From Lentibacillus persicus (lineage in GTDB: Bacteria > Bacillota > Bacilli > Bacillales > Amphibacillaceae), in the NCBI RefSeq assembly GCF_900112705.1, contig NZ_FOMR01000007.1:1-64000 (forward strand): a DNA stretch of 64,000 nucleotides, given 5' to 3'. The position numbers were made by a program, and so were the translations under genes. Each line of letters starts with the position of its first letter. Positions within the stretch are counted from its first letter, which is position 1. Shown here one piece after another: positions 42,111 through 52,367 of this stretch. The notes below the pieces were generated by a model. It had not been told where the DNA came from. It saw nothing but the letters and a program-made list of their open reading frames with translations, and made no database searches.

Positions 42111-43439
42111 TTAACCTTCGAGCAATAAATCGTAAGGGTCTTCAAGCAATTCTTTAATCCGTACGAGGAACTGAACAGCTTCTTTTCCGTCAACAATCCG
42201 GTGATCGTAGGAGACAGCCAGATACATCATTGGACGGACTTCAATCGAATCATCCGGCATAACCACCGGGCGTTTTTGGATGTTGTGCATGCCAAGAATC
42301 CCTACCTGAGGCGCGTTCAAAATCGGCGTTGACAACATTGATCCAAAGGTTCCGCCATTTGTAATGGTAAAGGTTCCACCTTGGAGGTCTTTCATGGTCA
42401 ATTCTTTATTCATAGCTTTTTTGCCTAGATCAGCGATTTCTTTTTCTACGCCGGCAAAATCGAGTTTGTCCGCATCACGGACGACAGGAACAACAAGACC
42501 TTCCTCAGTTGAAACCGCAATTCCAATATCATAAAATTGCTTTTTCACAATTTCTTTGCCCTGAATTTCTGCGTTCAGAAGCGGGAAGTCTTTTAGCGCA
42601 CCGATAACGGCTTTCGTGAAGAAAGACATGAAGCCCAGCTTGATGCCATGCTTTTCTTTAAAATCATCTTTCCGCTTGTTACGCAGTTCCATAATCGCTG
42701 ACATATCGACTTCATTAAACGTTGTCAGCATAGCCGCTTCCTGTTGAACATCAACAAGACGATTAGCGATGGTCTGACGGCGACGCGACATCTTAACCCG
42801 TTCCACAGGTTTTTCGAACTCTGTCGTCTCTGATTGTGCCTGTTTCTTCGGTTCTTCTTTCTTAGCCGGCTTCGAGTCTTTTTGTTCGTTGCCGCCTTTT
42901 GCAGCTGAATCAACGTCTTCCGGGCGAATCCGGCCTAATGGGTCACGTGCCTGTACATCGTTCAAGTCAATGCCAAGTTCCCGCGCGCGTTTACGGGCTG
43001 CAGGTGAGGCAATGACATCACCGCTGTCAGAAGAGTCGTCCTCTTCCTGTTTATCAGCTTTTTCTTCTTTTGAGGATGCTTCTTCTTCCTCTTTTTCCTC
43101 TTTTTCCTCTTTTTCAGCTGATTCACTTTTTGTTTCTTTCGCTTCCGTTTCCTCAGATTCAGCGGACGCTTCTTTTTCCTCAGAGTCACTTCCGCCTGCT
43201 TCGCCATTTTCATCTACTTTGGCAATGACATCGCCGACTTCAACGTCATCGCCTTCCTGGCTGACAATTTCAGTAATGACACCAGCATAGTCTGTGTTTA
43301 CTTCAACATTGACTTTATCGGTTTCCAATTCAACGACCGCATCGCCTTTTTCCACTTTGTCCCCTTCTTTGACAAGCCATTCGGAAATGGTTCCTTCTGT
43401 GATCGATTCTGCCAGCTCCGGAATTTTAATTTCACTCAC
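42111..43439 (-). CDS. odhB: 2-oxoglutarate dehydrogenase E2, dihydrolipoyl succinyltransferase
   Basis: 442-aa core enzyme of the 2-oxoglutarate dehydrogenase complex. The lipoyl domain (1-75) carries the lipoylated Lys in [11 protein letters not shown] (about 42). A long, very acidic Glu/Ser/Lys linker (about 80-140) leads to the E1/E3-binding domain ([14 protein letters not shown]) and the catalytic domain ending with [13 protein letters not shown], which holds the active His and Asp. Start GTG at 43439 has GGAGGAG upstream and overlaps the odhA end by 8 bp. The acidic linker is longer than in B. subtilis by my recollection. Confidence 0.93.
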   Translation of the reverse strand: MSEIKIPELAESITEGTISEWLVKEGDKVEKGDAVVELETDKVNVEVNTDYAGVITEIVSQEGDDVEVGDVIAKVDENGEAGGSDSEEKEASAESEETEAKETKSESAEKEEKEEKEEEEASSKEEKADKQEEDDSSDSGDVIASPAARKRARELGIDLNDVQARDPLGRIRPEDVDSAAKGGNEQKDSKPAKKEEPKKQAQSETTEFEKPVERVKMSRRRQTIANRLVDVQQEAAMLTTFNEVDMSAIMELRNKRKDDFKEKHGIKLGFMSFFTKAVIGALKDFPLLNAEIQGKEIVKKQFYDIGIAVSTEEGLVVPVVRDADKLDFAGVEKEIADLGKKAMNKELTMKDLQGGTFTITNGGTFGSMLSTPILNAPQVGILGMHNIQKRPVVMPDDSIEVRPMMYLAVSYDHRIVDGKEAVQFLVRIKELLEDPYDLLLEG

Positions 43440-46287
43440 TGGTATCTCCTCCTTCTGACGGATTAATTGCTTTTTCAATGATTCGCCGCTGTTCTGCTTT
43501 ATCCACGTTCGGTTCCCCAACAGCAGGTGATGCCCGGTGCGGACGGCCGATGTACCTGAGTGTCTGTCCTTCTGTCAGTAATTCTCTCAAGTAATCATCA
43601 ACAAAATCCCAGCTGCCCATATTTTGCGGTTCTTCCTGGACCCAAACGATTTCGTCAAGGTTAGGCAGTTCTTTCAGTTCTTTTTCAAGTTGCTTTTTCG
43701 GAAATGGATAAATTTGTTCAAGTCTTAGCGCGCGAAGCCATTCGAATTTTTCTTCTGACTCAGCGATAGCTTCCTCAATATCAACCATTACTTTCCCGCT
43801 TCCGATTAATAAGCGTTTAGCATTCTTCTTGCTCACTTTCAAATTTGGCTGCTGTCTCACCGGCTCAAATTTGCCCTCTGAGAATTCTTCAGGGGCGGAA
43901 GCGACCCGCTGGTTACGCAGCAAGCTTTTCGGTGACATCAGGATCAATGGTCTTGCTTCTTCTTTGCCGCGCATAGCTGCCTGCCGGCGAAGCAAATGGA
44001 AATATTGCGCTGACGATGTCACGTTTGCAACAATCCAGTTGTTTTCTGCAGCCAGTTGTAAGAACCGTTCAAGACGTGCACTGGAGTGTTCCGGTCCTTG
44101 TCCTTCATAACCATGCGGCAGAAGCATCACCATATTGGATTTATCGCCCCATTTCGCACGTGCTGCTGAAATAAACTGGTCAAAAATCACCTGTGCGGCG
44201 TTTGAAAAGTCACCAAATTGTGCTTCCCAAATCACAAGTGTGTTCGGCGCCTGTACACTATAACCGTATTCAAACCCTAATACACCTGCTTCGGAAAGCG
44301 GCGTGTTCCGGATATCAAATGATACATCCGCATCTTCAAGACCATGCAGCGGACAATACGTTTCGCCTGTTTCCGCATCATGCAGCACCAAATGTCTATG
44401 CGCGAAGGTTCCACGCTCGGTATCCTGCCCTGTTAACCGGATCGGGATACCGTCATTTAAAATCGATGCATATGTCAATGCTTCACCGGCACCCCAGTCA
44501 GCCTTGTTGCCTTCTTCCAGCACATTTTCACGCCGGCTCAGAATTCGCTTCAATTTACGGAAAGTCGTAAACCCTTCAGGTCGCTCTTGAAGTTCTTTAT
44601 TCAATTTTTTCAATGTGTCAAGCGGCACCGCTGTTTCAAATCGATCAAGGCCATTTGTAAGCGCCTCAGGCATACTTTTAATATCATCACTGCTTGACTC
44701 ATCTTCTTTCATGTTTTCGAAAATCTCTCGCAGATTAGTTTCTGTCTCTTTTTTAAGTCCATCTAATTCATTTGCTTCGATAAGGCCTTCTTTTTCAAGT
44801 TTTTCAGCAAAAACATTTGCTGCGGTAGGATGATTATCAATATCCTGGTACAACGCAGGCTGTGTTGCACGCGGTTCATCCATTTCGTTATGACCGTAAC
44901 GACGGTAGCCCACAAGATCAATTAAAAAGTCTTTATGGAACGTCTGGCGATATTCATAAGCCATTTTGGTAGCAACAACGCACGCAACCGGGTCATCGGC
45001 GTTCACGTGCACAATTGGGATTTCAAATCCTTTTGCCAGATCACTTGCATAACGCGTGGATCTGCCATCGTACTGCGTTGTTGTATACCCTAACAGGTTA
45101 TTTGCAATGATATGGAGGGTCCCCCCGGTCTTATAGCCTGGAAGATCCTTAAAGTTCAATGTCTCCGCAACGACGCCTTCACCAATAAACGCTGCATCCC
45201 CATGAATCAGGAGGGGCAGTGCCTTACTGAAATCCTGTTCGGGATAACCTTTCTGGAAACGGTTATCCTGACCGGCGCGCGCAAACCCTTCTGCAACCGG
45301 ATTAACAAATTCCAAGTGTGACGGATTATTGGCCAGCGTGATCCGGGTTGTTGTCCCTTCATCTTCCACATCCTTGGTTGCACCAAAGTGGTATTTAACA
45401 TCACCGGTCCAACCGGAATTAATGCCGCTTGAACCTTCAGAAGGAATTAATTCCTTGTCGGGTGAATGATGAAACTCAGAAAATATTTTGTCAAAAGGCT
45501 TACCCAAAACATGCGCCAGCACGCTGAGGCGGCCACGGTGAGCCATCCCCATCATGATATGCTCAATATTATCTTGAATGGAATTCTTCACGACCTTATC
45601 AAGCATAGGTATCATGGATTCAAGACCTTCTATTGAAAAACGTTTCTGTCCGACAAACGTTTTTTGCAGAAATTCCTCGAACCCTTCCACCTGTGCAAGC
45701 CGCTCGAGTAATTTCTTTTTATTTTCCGCGGTACTCGCATTATGATATCGGCCAGATTCAATATAATTCAAAAGCCATTCGCGTTCATCATCATTATTGA
45801 CATGATCATACTCGAACGTTATCGTGCCGGAATATAATTTTTTTAATTCGCGAACCACTTCATAACCGTCATCCACACCAGCCGGTGCTTTCTCCCATAA
45901 CCATACAGCCGGTATATCTCTTAAATCCTGTTCAGTTAAGTTGTAAGTCTCCGGATTAACAAGATTCGTTTCGCGTTCATCGCGGCCTACAGGGTAAATA
46001 TCCGCTTCAAGATGCCCGAAACGACGAATAGCCTCAACAAGTCGCATTGCTGAGGTTAATTTCTTCACGTTCCCTATAGGTGACTCAGACTGAGCTGGCT
46101 CCTCTCCGCTTTTCTGTGAAGAACGAAGCCATTCAGGTGCACCATGCTCTTCAAAAAGTTTTCTTAAAGAAGGGTCAACGGCCTCGTGATTTTCCTTATA
46201 AAGCTCATATTGTTCCTCAATATACCCCATGTTAGGCCCATGAAAACTGCTCCAGAATCTTCGAGTAGATTCTTCATTTTGTGCCAC
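43432..46287 (-). CDS. odhA: 2-oxoglutarate dehydrogenase E1 component
   Basis: 951-aa thiamine diphosphate enzyme that decarboxylates 2-oxoglutarate in the TCA cycle. The family start [16 protein letters not shown] (about 15-30), [20 protein letters not shown] (about 247-266, substrate loop), the ThDP motif [16 protein letters not shown] and the C-terminal transketolase domain ([33 protein letters not shown]) are all present. GTG start with GGAGG 10 nt before. First gene of odhAB; the E3 gene is elsewhere. Confidence 0.95.
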   Translation of the reverse strand: MAQNEESTRRFWSSFHGPNMGYIEEQYELYKENHEAVDPSLRKLFEEHGAPEWLRSSQKSGEEPAQSESPIGNVKKLTSAMRLVEAIRRFGHLEADIYPVGRDERETNLVNPETYNLTEQDLRDIPAVWLWEKAPAGVDDGYEVVRELKKLYSGTITFEYDHVNNDDEREWLLNYIESGRYHNASTAENKKKLLERLAQVEGFEEFLQKTFVGQKRFSIEGLESMIPMLDKVVKNSIQDNIEHIMMGMAHRGRLSVLAHVLGKPFDKIFSEFHHSPDKELIPSEGSSGINSGWTGDVKYHFGATKDVEDEGTTTRITLANNPSHLEFVNPVAEGFARAGQDNRFQKGYPEQDFSKALPLLIHGDAAFIGEGVVAETLNFKDLPGYKTGGTLHIIANNLLGYTTTQYDGRSTRYASDLAKGFEIPIVHVNADDPVACVVATKMAYEYRQTFHKDFLIDLVGYRRYGHNEMDEPRATQPALYQDIDNHPTAANVFAEKLEKEGLIEANELDGLKKETETNLREIFENMKEDESSSDDIKSMPEALTNGLDRFETAVPLDTLKKLNKELQERPEGFTTFRKLKRILSRRENVLEEGNKADWGAGEALTYASILNDGIPIRLTGQDTERGTFAHRHLVLHDAETGETYCPLHGLEDADVSFDIRNTPLSEAGVLGFEYGYSVQAPNTLVIWEAQFGDFSNAAQVIFDQFISAARAKWGDKSNMVMLLPHGYEGQGPEHSSARLERFLQLAAENNWIVANVTSSAQYFHLLRRQAAMRGKEEARPLILMSPKSLLRNQRVASAPEEFSEGKFEPVRQQPNLKVSKKNAKRLLIGSGKVMVDIEEAIAESEEKFEWLRALRLEQIYPFPKKQLEKELKELPNLDEIVWVQEEPQNMGSWDFVDDYLRELLTEGQTLRYIGRPHRASPAVGEPNVDKAEQRRIIEKAINPSEGGDTSE

Positions 46288-46572
46288 GTCTTAAATACCT
46301 CCATTAAGTAGTCAGCTATACCCCGTTATAATAAGAGGTAATTAAAAGTGTTACCTCTTGTTGACTTCCCCCTATAACGGCTTTTTACACTCTGCTGTCA
46401 TTATAGAACTTAAGCTCTCGCTTCATCAACTAATATACTCTATTTTTGTCATCCAGACAACAGGCTTAATACTGTTTGGAAACGAAAATTATTTACACCC
46501 GCATAACACCTGTTTTTAAAAAGCTTTTAAATTCAATTTAGACAGGTCATGACAGGAATCGTCGGATAATAG

Positions 46573-46601
46573 TTCACATCCCCGGAATTATTAGGTATAA
46601 T
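46573..46601 (+). promoter_or_regulatory. SigA-type promoter of 33-aa gene
   Basis: TTCACA (46573-46578) and TATAAT (46596-46601) are 17 bp apart, followed by a leader of about 50 nt to the small gene at 46661. Confidence 0.72.
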
Positions 46602-46660
46602 AGGGATACACTAAAAAACAAGAAATGATTTTTTACATAATTGTTTGAGGAGGAAATGTG

Positions 46661-46762
46661 ATGAAACTGGCATTAATATTAGGCGTTGCTGTTACGTTTA
46701 CCGTCTCGTGCTTTACAGCCGGTTATGACGCAAAACCCGGCGTCCCTAAAAAAAATCAATAA
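46661..46762 (+). CDS. 33-aa small secreted or membrane protein
   Basis: A small plus-strand gene in the odhA upstream region reading MKLALILGVAVTFTVSC then FTAGYDAKPGVPKKNQ. It has a short hydrophobic helix and a polar tail; Cys at 17 could be a lipid-modified residue although the lipobox is weak. GAGGAGG lies 6-8 nt before the ATG and a good promoter precedes it, so expression is well supported. It is divergent from odhA. Function unknown. Confidence 0.68.
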   Translation: MKLALILGVAVTFTVSCFTAGYDAKPGVPKKNQ

Positions 46763-46777
46763 CACAAACATTTAAAC

Positions 46778-47018
46778 AGGCTGGGACATAACTTATATAT
46801 CCAATATAAAAGACGAACTATAATCAAGGTCAGCGGAGGAAATATGCGGAGACTCCTGCGGGAAGAGAGGCATAGGTGAGACAACGAAGTGCCTTGGCAC
46901 GAGTTGGCTCAACAGCCGCCCGCGGAAAGCGAAGCATATTTCCGGAGCGGCGTATCCCGCTTCCTTTCCTAATTATCGTTCGTCTTTTCATTTATCTTTA
47001 AACCTTATGTCCCAGCCT
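46778..47018. repeat. Nested inverted-repeat element
   Basis: Three palindromes are nested. Outer arms AGGCTGGGACATAA (46778-46791) and TTATGTCCCAGCCT (47005-47018) are perfect. Middle arms AAAAGACGAACTATAATC (46808) and AATTATCGTTCGTCTTTT (46971) match the element at 34065-34139. The inner part, 46832-46950, is a copy of the GC-rich palindrome (AGCGGAGGAAATATGCGG to CATATTTCCGGAGCGG) also found at 4885 and 56448. No reading frame is credible. The outer arms would also end trmL-distal transcripts. Confidence 0.82.
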
Positions 47019-47058
47019 CCTTAATTTATCCCGCACGTAACTGGCAGTAAATGTCCGA

Positions 47059-47532
47059 TTAGTTCATTCCCGGGAACCCTTGCTGTCTTAATGCTTCGTA
47101 AACAATAATCGCTGCCGTATTTGCCAGGTTCAGCGATCGCACCTTATCCCCCATATGCACACGCAGACACTGTTCTTCTTTGCCTTTCAGAAAATCATCG
47201 GGAAACCCGCTGCCTTCGCGGCCGAATACAAAAAATAAATCCTGCTTCTCAGCCGTAAAATCATAATCGGTATAATAATTCGATCCAATATTTTCAATAT
47301 AATAATACGACCCATCCGGATATGACGCATATAGCTCTTTAATCGAATCATATTCACGGACATCGACATATGGCCAATAGTCAAGTCCTGCCCGGCGGAC
47401 CATTTTGTCATCTGTCGAAAAACCGAGCGGACGGATCAAATGCAGCACAGCATTTGCAGAAAGACATGTTCGTGCTATATTGCCTGTGTTGGCCGGAATT
47501 TCCGGCTGATACAAAACCACATGTAAACCCAA
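47059..47532 (-). CDS. trmL: tRNA (cytidine/uridine-34-2'-O)-methyltransferase TrmL
   Basis: 157-aa SPOUT-fold enzyme that methylates the wobble ribose of tRNA-Leu. Motif 1 is in EIPANTGNIARTC (about 11-23), motif 2 in FVFGREGSGFP and motif 3 in VRSLNLANTAAIIVYEALRQ, giving the SAM-binding trefoil knot. Length is standard. The start is TTG at 47532 with GAGG about 11 nt upstream; no better in-frame ATG precedes MGLHVVLYQPEIP. Confidence 0.93.
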   Translation of the reverse strand: MGLHVVLYQPEIPANTGNIARTCLSANAVLHLIRPLGFSTDDKMVRRAGLDYWPYVDVREYDSIKELYASYPDGSYYYIENIGSNYYTDYDFTAEKQDLFFVFGREGSGFPDDFLKGKEEQCLRVHMGDKVRSLNLANTAAIIVYEALRQQGFPGMN

Positions 47533-47650
47533 TGTTCCATTCGCCTCTTTCTAATTCGTTTCATATTTTTTGCAGTTTAAAACATTATTCAGTGAACCCG
47601 CACACCATTTAATAATTGCCTTAATTTTTCATAACGTCAATATTATACCA

Positions 47651-48499
47651 CTACTCTCCAATTCGAAAAAACTTATACTGTATTTCCGGTGTCCATGCAG
47701 CCGAATCTTCGTATGACCAGAACCGGTTGCGGCTATTATCAGTATGGGCATTGACAAGTGGCATCCCGTCAGCGTCTTTCGCCACAACAATCGTATTATG
47801 GTCCCACCTGCCATCACCTTGAAAATCGTAGCAAATAACATCGCCGGGAATAAGCTCACTGGCAGACTCCAGCTCTTTGCCTTTCAATCCTGCTTCAGAA
47901 CCGCTCAAATACCAGCGTAATGAATGTGCTACGGCCCAACTGAAGCTCCAATTTTCATTTTGGTACCACCAACCGTTTCCCCGATCGGGCATTCCGCGCA
48001 TAGGCGCACCGCCTGCTCGCATGCATTGCGAAACATAATTTGTACAATCGACGTCGAAAGTCGGGTAATCAGGGTTGTAACTATTCCACCACCGCTCTGC
48101 GTACTGGACCGCTGCACGCCTGTCATAAGAAAACCGTTCCTGACGCGAATTGCGCAATGATTCCATATCAATTGAAGGTTTTTCCGGCTTTGTTCTGGGA
48201 TGTTGTTCAGCTATCCTGTGATCGGTTATGACGCCATTTTCCAGTCTGAACTGACAGGGCACAACGACCTCTTCCCGTATAAGTTGTTGATGATGACGAA
48301 TTAAAAAGGCCACATGCAGCAAGTAGCGGCAAACCGTACCTCCCGAATACCGGAGCACTTCGAAAAGATGCCCCCGTCCGCTGATCCGAACAACTTCAGC
48401 CTGCCGGGCATGATACAACCTTTGTTTCCGCTGCCACCAGTCATCACCCTCATGCGAATCACGAAAGAAATCCAGCCAGCTTTCCTTTAACATATCCAT
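47651..48499 (-). CDS. Amidase-domain protein (Amidase_6)
   Basis: 282-aa protein whose C-terminal half (about 125-282) is the Amidase_6 domain (PF12671): RRAAVQYAERWWNSYNPDYP, nucleophilic Cys in FDVDCTNYVSQC, then PGDVICYDFQGDGRWDHNTI with the His. The N-terminal part has several Trp and His residues (SHEGDDWWQRKQRLYH) and no signal peptide, so it is predicted to be cytoplasmic or released with spores. Substrate unknown, possibly peptidoglycan-derived amides. GGAGGGG precedes the ATG. Confidence 0.82.
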   Translation of the reverse strand: MDMLKESWLDFFRDSHEGDDWWQRKQRLYHARQAEVVRISGRGHLFEVLRYSGGTVCRYLLHVAFLIRHHQQLIREEVVVPCQFRLENGVITDHRIAEQHPRTKPEKPSIDMESLRNSRQERFSYDRRAAVQYAERWWNSYNPDYPTFDVDCTNYVSQCMRAGGAPMRGMPDRGNGWWYQNENWSFSWAVAHSLRWYLSGSEAGLKGKELESASELIPGDVICYDFQGDGRWDHNTIVVAKDADGMPLVNAHTDNSRNRFWSYEDSAAWTPEIQYKFFRIGE

Positions 48500-48588
48500 A
48501 AAAAATCCCCTCCATCACAAGTATATGGAGAGGACATTTGTCCAAATTCGAAAGCATAGGTGGACAAAGTGTCAGACACCTTGTCGCC

Positions 48589-49095
48589 CTATTTTGCTTC
48601 ATGGGCCAGGAGGTATTCTTTTTTCTCCAGGCCGCCGCCATATCCGATCATTTTACCGTTTGTTCCGATGACACGATGGCAAGGCACCACAATTGAAAGG
48701 GGGTTCTTGTTGACCCCGCCGCCGATTGCTCTTACAGCTTTCGGGTTGCCGATTGCCTGGGCAATCTCCTTATAACTTTTCGTTTCACCATATGGCACCT
48801 TATTATATAACGCTCGCCACACTTCTTTCTGGAAAGGCGTTCCGTAAAAGTCAAAGTCAAACGTAAAGTTAATTCTTTCACCCACGAAATATTCGTCCAG
48901 TTCCGCTATAATATGTTCAACATATTCACGTTTTTCGATGAAAACAGGACGGCTAAAAAAACGGCTGGTCCACTTCGCCGTTTTACCTTCAATCTCCGCA
49001 AACGACCCGTAGTCGATGCGCACCGCTTTCATTCCATCGCTGATAATTGTCATTGGACCAACAGGTGTGGTCATCTCCCCATAGTACAGCTCCAC
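48589..49095 (-). CDS. ogt: Methylated-DNA-protein-cysteine methyltransferase
   Basis: 168-aa suicide repair enzyme that moves methyl groups from O6-methylguanine to its own Cys. The active site IVVPCHRVIG (about 137-146), the helix-turn-helix YKEIAQAIGNPKAVRAIGG with the arginine finger, and GYGGGLEKKEYLL are intact. GTG start with GAGGGG 6 nt before. It lies 18 bp after queG in the same direction and is probably cotranscribed. Confidence 0.93.
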   Translation of the reverse strand: MELYYGEMTTPVGPMTIISDGMKAVRIDYGSFAEIEGKTAKWTSRFFSRPVFIEKREYVEHIIAELDEYFVGERINFTFDFDFYGTPFQKEVWRALYNKVPYGETKSYKEIAQAIGNPKAVRAIGGGVNKNPLSIVVPCHRVIGTNGKMIGYGGGLEKKEYLLAHEAK

Positions 49096-49113
49096 TTAAT
49101 TCCCCTCTTTTCA

Positions 49114-50256
49114 TCAGCCGGAAGATATGTCTTGAAATTCGAGACCTTTTTCCATTTCAGCCAGCACGTGTTCATCTTTTTCCGTTTCCATCGCTTCCTC
49201 AATAGCTGTATACGCGGCTTGTGTTCCGATTTTACCAAGTGACCAGGCTGCCGTTCCGCGTATAACAGGCCTCGGATCATCATTCATGACCCGTGTGATT
49301 TCAGGAATTGCTGTCTCATCTTTATAATGCGCAAGCGCGATTAATGCATTGCGCTGCAGCGGTTTTTTTCCGCGCCATGACCCGGCCACATGTCCGAATG
49401 TTTCTTTGAATTCTCTGTTCGATATGCTGAGCATCGGTTTCAGTTTTGGTTTCGCGACATCGGGCTCAGGTTCAAATTCAGGATGATTGTGGAAATCGAC
49501 CCGTTTATTGTATGGGCAAACAACCTGGCATGTGTCAAAACCGTATATGAAGTTACCGATTTTCGGACGGAATTCATCGGGCATGAAATCTTTCGTCTGG
49601 GTTAAAAATGCCAGACAACGCTGAGCGTTCAGCTGCCCGCCCTGAACAAGTGCCCCTGTCGGACACGCGTCAAGACATTTCGTGCACGATCCGCAGCCGT
49701 CCTCAAGCGGTGTGTCCGGTTCAAATGGCACATTAGTAATCAGTTCTCCCAAATAAACATACGACCCGAATTCGGGCGTGATGATGGCTGTGTTTTTGCC
49801 GCTGAAACCAATACCGGCCCGCTCAGCCACCGCCCGGTCGGACAATTCGCCAGTATCGACCATAACTTTCGTTTCAGCTTCAGGCATTTTTTCTTTGATA
49901 AAATTTGAAAGCTTCGTCAGCCTTTCGCGGAGGACCTCGTGATAATCCGTTCCCCAGGAAGCCCGGCAAAATACGCCGCGGCGTTCTTCTTTAGTGCTCT
50001 TTGGACCATCCTTAATGCGCGACGGATAGGCTAATGCGATTGAAATGATCGATTTAGCTTCCGGCATCAGCCGGTCCGGCTCCGTGCGCTCTTCCACAGA
50101 CCCTTTTTCAAACCCTGACTGAAAACCGAGTTCCTGTTGGCGCTTTAGCCGATCTTTCAAACTTTCAAAAACATCAGCAGAAGCAAACCCGATTTTATCA
50201 ATACCAATTTTCTTGCTGTAGTCAATAACGTCCTGTCTCAGTTGATTTGTATTCAT
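49114..50256 (-). CDS. queG: Epoxyqueuosine reductase QueG
   Basis: 380-aa cobalamin and iron-sulfur enzyme for the last step of queuosine tRNA modification. The N-terminal cobalamin-binding reductase domain has WGTDYHEVLRERL and GFSGKNTAII. Two [4Fe-4S] motifs follow (CGSCTKCLDACP at about 188-199; CQVVCPYN at about 238). HEAT-type repeats close the protein (RNALIALAHYKDETAIPEI; VIRGTAAWSLGKIG). AAGGAGG precedes the ATG. It is downstream of the ABC-ATPase gene with 20 bp between. Confidence 0.94.
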   Translation of the reverse strand: MNTNQLRQDVIDYSKKIGIDKIGFASADVFESLKDRLKRQQELGFQSGFEKGSVEERTEPDRLMPEAKSIISIALAYPSRIKDGPKSTKEERRGVFCRASWGTDYHEVLRERLTKLSNFIKEKMPEAETKVMVDTGELSDRAVAERAGIGFSGKNTAIITPEFGSYVYLGELITNVPFEPDTPLEDGCGSCTKCLDACPTGALVQGGQLNAQRCLAFLTQTKDFMPDEFRPKIGNFIYGFDTCQVVCPYNKRVDFHNHPEFEPEPDVAKPKLKPMLSISNREFKETFGHVAGSWRGKKPLQRNALIALAHYKDETAIPEITRVMNDDPRPVIRGTAAWSLGKIGTQAAYTAIEEAMETEKDEHVLAEMEKGLEFQDISSG

Positions 50257-50276
50257 CCGGGCTGCCTCCTTTCGTG

Positions 50277-51980
50277 TTACGTTTGATTGACTTTGGCCGT
50301 GCGCATTCTATTCAGCACGGCAGCTATCTCATACCTTCTTGGACGTGCAATATCACCTGGGTGCTGATCCTTAAAGGCTGTGAATGAGGCCAGCCCTTTT
50401 TCGTCCAATTGCTGTTCAATCATATCAAGCAGTTGGTGTAACGGCTTATCTCCCAAAACGTTTGATCGGTCCAAGTGCTGAATGATTTCCGCAATCATCC
50501 GAGTCTGGGAAGCATCGACAAGCTGCTCTGTATCATCAAACGTTATATCGGTTCGCCCCATTAAAATTGTTGTTAAGCCTTTAGCCTGTGTTTTCGATTT
50601 TTTGCCTTTTTGTGTCTGAATTGAAGATTGTTGAAAATACCGCTCACTAATGGTTCCAAATGATTCATATTCAGTGGACTCCCGATTGATTGGATGCTCT
50701 GAAACAATCCTCCGGGCTTCTTTCGTCACATTAAATGGTTCATATGCTTCCATCATAATGACCGAATCCGCCACATCAAAATAATCCCCCGATCCGCCCA
50801 TGACCAATACTGTTGAGACATCAAGCTGATCCCGCATTTGTTTGATTTTGTCGATAAACGGGGTGATCGGTTCTTTATCCTGGTGCACAAGCAGCTGCAT
50901 ACGGTGGTCGCGGATCATAAAGTTGGTGGCACTTGTGTCCTCATCGATCAGAAGCGAGGTTGCCCCAGCTTCCAGGGCTTCCATGACATTAGCCGCCTGG
51001 GATGTGCTTCCGCTGGCATTTTCTGTCGAAAAGTTGCTGGTGTCCTGCTTATGCGGCAGATTATTAATGAACGGCGATATGTTGACGCTCGTCACTTGAC
51101 GCCCGTCTTCAGCACGGATTTTTACCGCGTCCATATCGGTCAGCACATACTCACGGCCATCGCCCTGCACATGTGAGTAAACTCCCCGCTCAATCGCTTC
51201 AAGCAGGGTGCTTTTCCCATGATAGCCCCCGCCAGCGATAAGTGTAATGCCCTTTTTAATTGCCATCCCTTTAACAGGCTCATGTCGATGCGGGACGTGG
51301 ACTTCCACTTCATCCTCCGGCGGACTTTGGAAAGCGATTGCTTGTTTCATAGGCTTGTTGCTGATCCCGCTCGCCCGTGGCAATACGGATCCATTTGCAA
51401 TAAAAGCAATCCAGTCATTGTTTTGCATTTCAGCTCTTATTGCTTCCTGCTGGTCAGCCAATTGCACAGCTTTTTCTATTTCGTCATCCGTAATGGCGAA
51501 GATCGAATTTTTTATGATTTCCGGGATAGCGCTGGTGAATAATTTTTCTGCTTCTCTGCCATTAATTTTACGGCCATTCGCGGGCAGACCTGCGGAAATA
51601 CAAACCGTAATCATGTTTGAATCAGCTTTCACCGCACTGCGTTCAAGAACTTCCTGGCCGGGGCGGTCAAATTGTATACTGCCGCTTTTTCCAGATCCTT
51701 TTATGACAAAATTCCCCTTCGCGATCGCACCGCCGACCTTCCGGGCAAGTATATCTTCAGTCGCCACTCTGCGGCGGTATGTCTCAAGCCAACTCGCCTT
51801 CACCGCTCGTTTCGATGCAGGTATCGTCACACGTATTTTAGAAGGCGCTGCGAATGGGTCTCCCTGGACATAATCGATATATAAATCAAAATTAGAAAAT
51901 TTATAGTGACCTTGAACACTTTTATAAGCTTTATACCCTTTTCCATCAATTTGTTTTAACGTTTGCATCAGTTGTTTCAT
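50277..51980 (-). CDS. ABC-ATPase domain-containing protein
   Basis: 567-aa cytoplasmic protein of the PF09818 family. A central P-loop GGGYHGKSTLLEAIERGVYS (about 236) and Walker-B-like LLIDEDTSATNFM (about 330) flank a region with LVMGGSGDYFDVAD. It lacks transmembrane segments and a partner permease. The family is widely conserved but has no firmly known role; links with tRNA modification or DNA repair are only by neighbourhood (queG, ogt). The ATG at 51980 has GAGGGG 6 nt before; an earlier start at 52025 lacks a site. Confidence 0.82.
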   Translation of the reverse strand: MKQLMQTLKQIDGKGYKAYKSVQGHYKFSNFDLYIDYVQGDPFAAPSKIRVTIPASKRAVKASWLETYRRRVATEDILARKVGGAIAKGNFVIKGSGKSGSIQFDRPGQEVLERSAVKADSNMITVCISAGLPANGRKINGREAEKLFTSAIPEIIKNSIFAITDDEIEKAVQLADQQEAIRAEMQNNDWIAFIANGSVLPRASGISNKPMKQAIAFQSPPEDEVEVHVPHRHEPVKGMAIKKGITLIAGGGYHGKSTLLEAIERGVYSHVQGDGREYVLTDMDAVKIRAEDGRQVTSVNISPFINNLPHKQDTSNFSTENASGSTSQAANVMEALEAGATSLLIDEDTSATNFMIRDHRMQLLVHQDKEPITPFIDKIKQMRDQLDVSTVLVMGGSGDYFDVADSVIMMEAYEPFNVTKEARRIVSEHPINRESTEYESFGTISERYFQQSSIQTQKGKKSKTQAKGLTTILMGRTDITFDDTEQLVDASQTRMIAEIIQHLDRSNVLGDKPLHQLLDMIEQQLDEKGLASFTAFKDQHPGDIARPRRYEIAAVLNRMRTAKVNQT

Positions 51981-52077
51981 AAAAAACCCCTCAACGTTCG
52001 TCTTTGTGTCAAATATAGAATACATTTTCAGAAAGTTACATTCAAGTATAGAAGGCTGTTAATGCGTGTTCTATACG

Positions 52078-52118
52078 AAAAAACGCAATGCTTCGATAAT
52101 AGCGAAACACTGCGTTGT
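52078..52118 (-). terminator. Terminator after tRNA-Gly
   Basis: CAACGCAGTG and CATTGCGTT arms pair (one mismatch) around a long loop, with TTTTTT in the minus direction, 11 bp past the tRNA 3' end. Confidence 0.8.
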
Positions 52119-52128
52119 AACATATGTA

Positions 52129-52202
52129 TGGAGCGGGTGATGGGAATCGAACCCACGACATCAGCTTGGAAGGCTGAGGTTTTACCACTAAACTACACCC
52201 GC
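52129..52202 (-). tRNA. trnG: tRNA-Gly (anticodon UCC)
   Basis: 74-nt tRNA on the minus strand: acceptor arms GCGGGTG and CACCCGC, D arm GTTTAGTGGTAAAAC, anticodon loop CTTCCAA with anticodon TCC, T arm TGGGTTCGATTCCCA, discriminator T and encoded CCA. All four stems pair fully. It lies between the ABC-ATPase gene and fnr and has its own terminator. Confidence 0.97.
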
Positions 52203-52312
52203 ATGTGCGAAAGAAATATGTAATATACTGTTTCTTTAGAACGTTTCCCATTATAACAAGTGATTTTGATAGAATCAACTGCTTTTGATAAAAAGTTACG
52301 ACAATTAATAGC

Positions 52313-52339
52313 AAAAAAGCACCCGATAGAAGGATGCTT
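52313..52339 (-). terminator. Terminator after fnr
   Basis: AAGCATCC and GGGTGCTT form a stem (one G-U pair) followed by TTTTT in the minus direction, 29 bp after the fnr stop. Confidence 0.8.
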
Positions 52340-52367
52340 ACTCGCAGCAGCGTAAAGTTTAACAACA

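Noticed and set aside
48551-48585. Palindrome ACAAAGTGTC/GACACCTTGT as a terminator of ogt
   Set aside because: It lacks a T-run in the ogt direction; it looks like a common dispersed palindrome.
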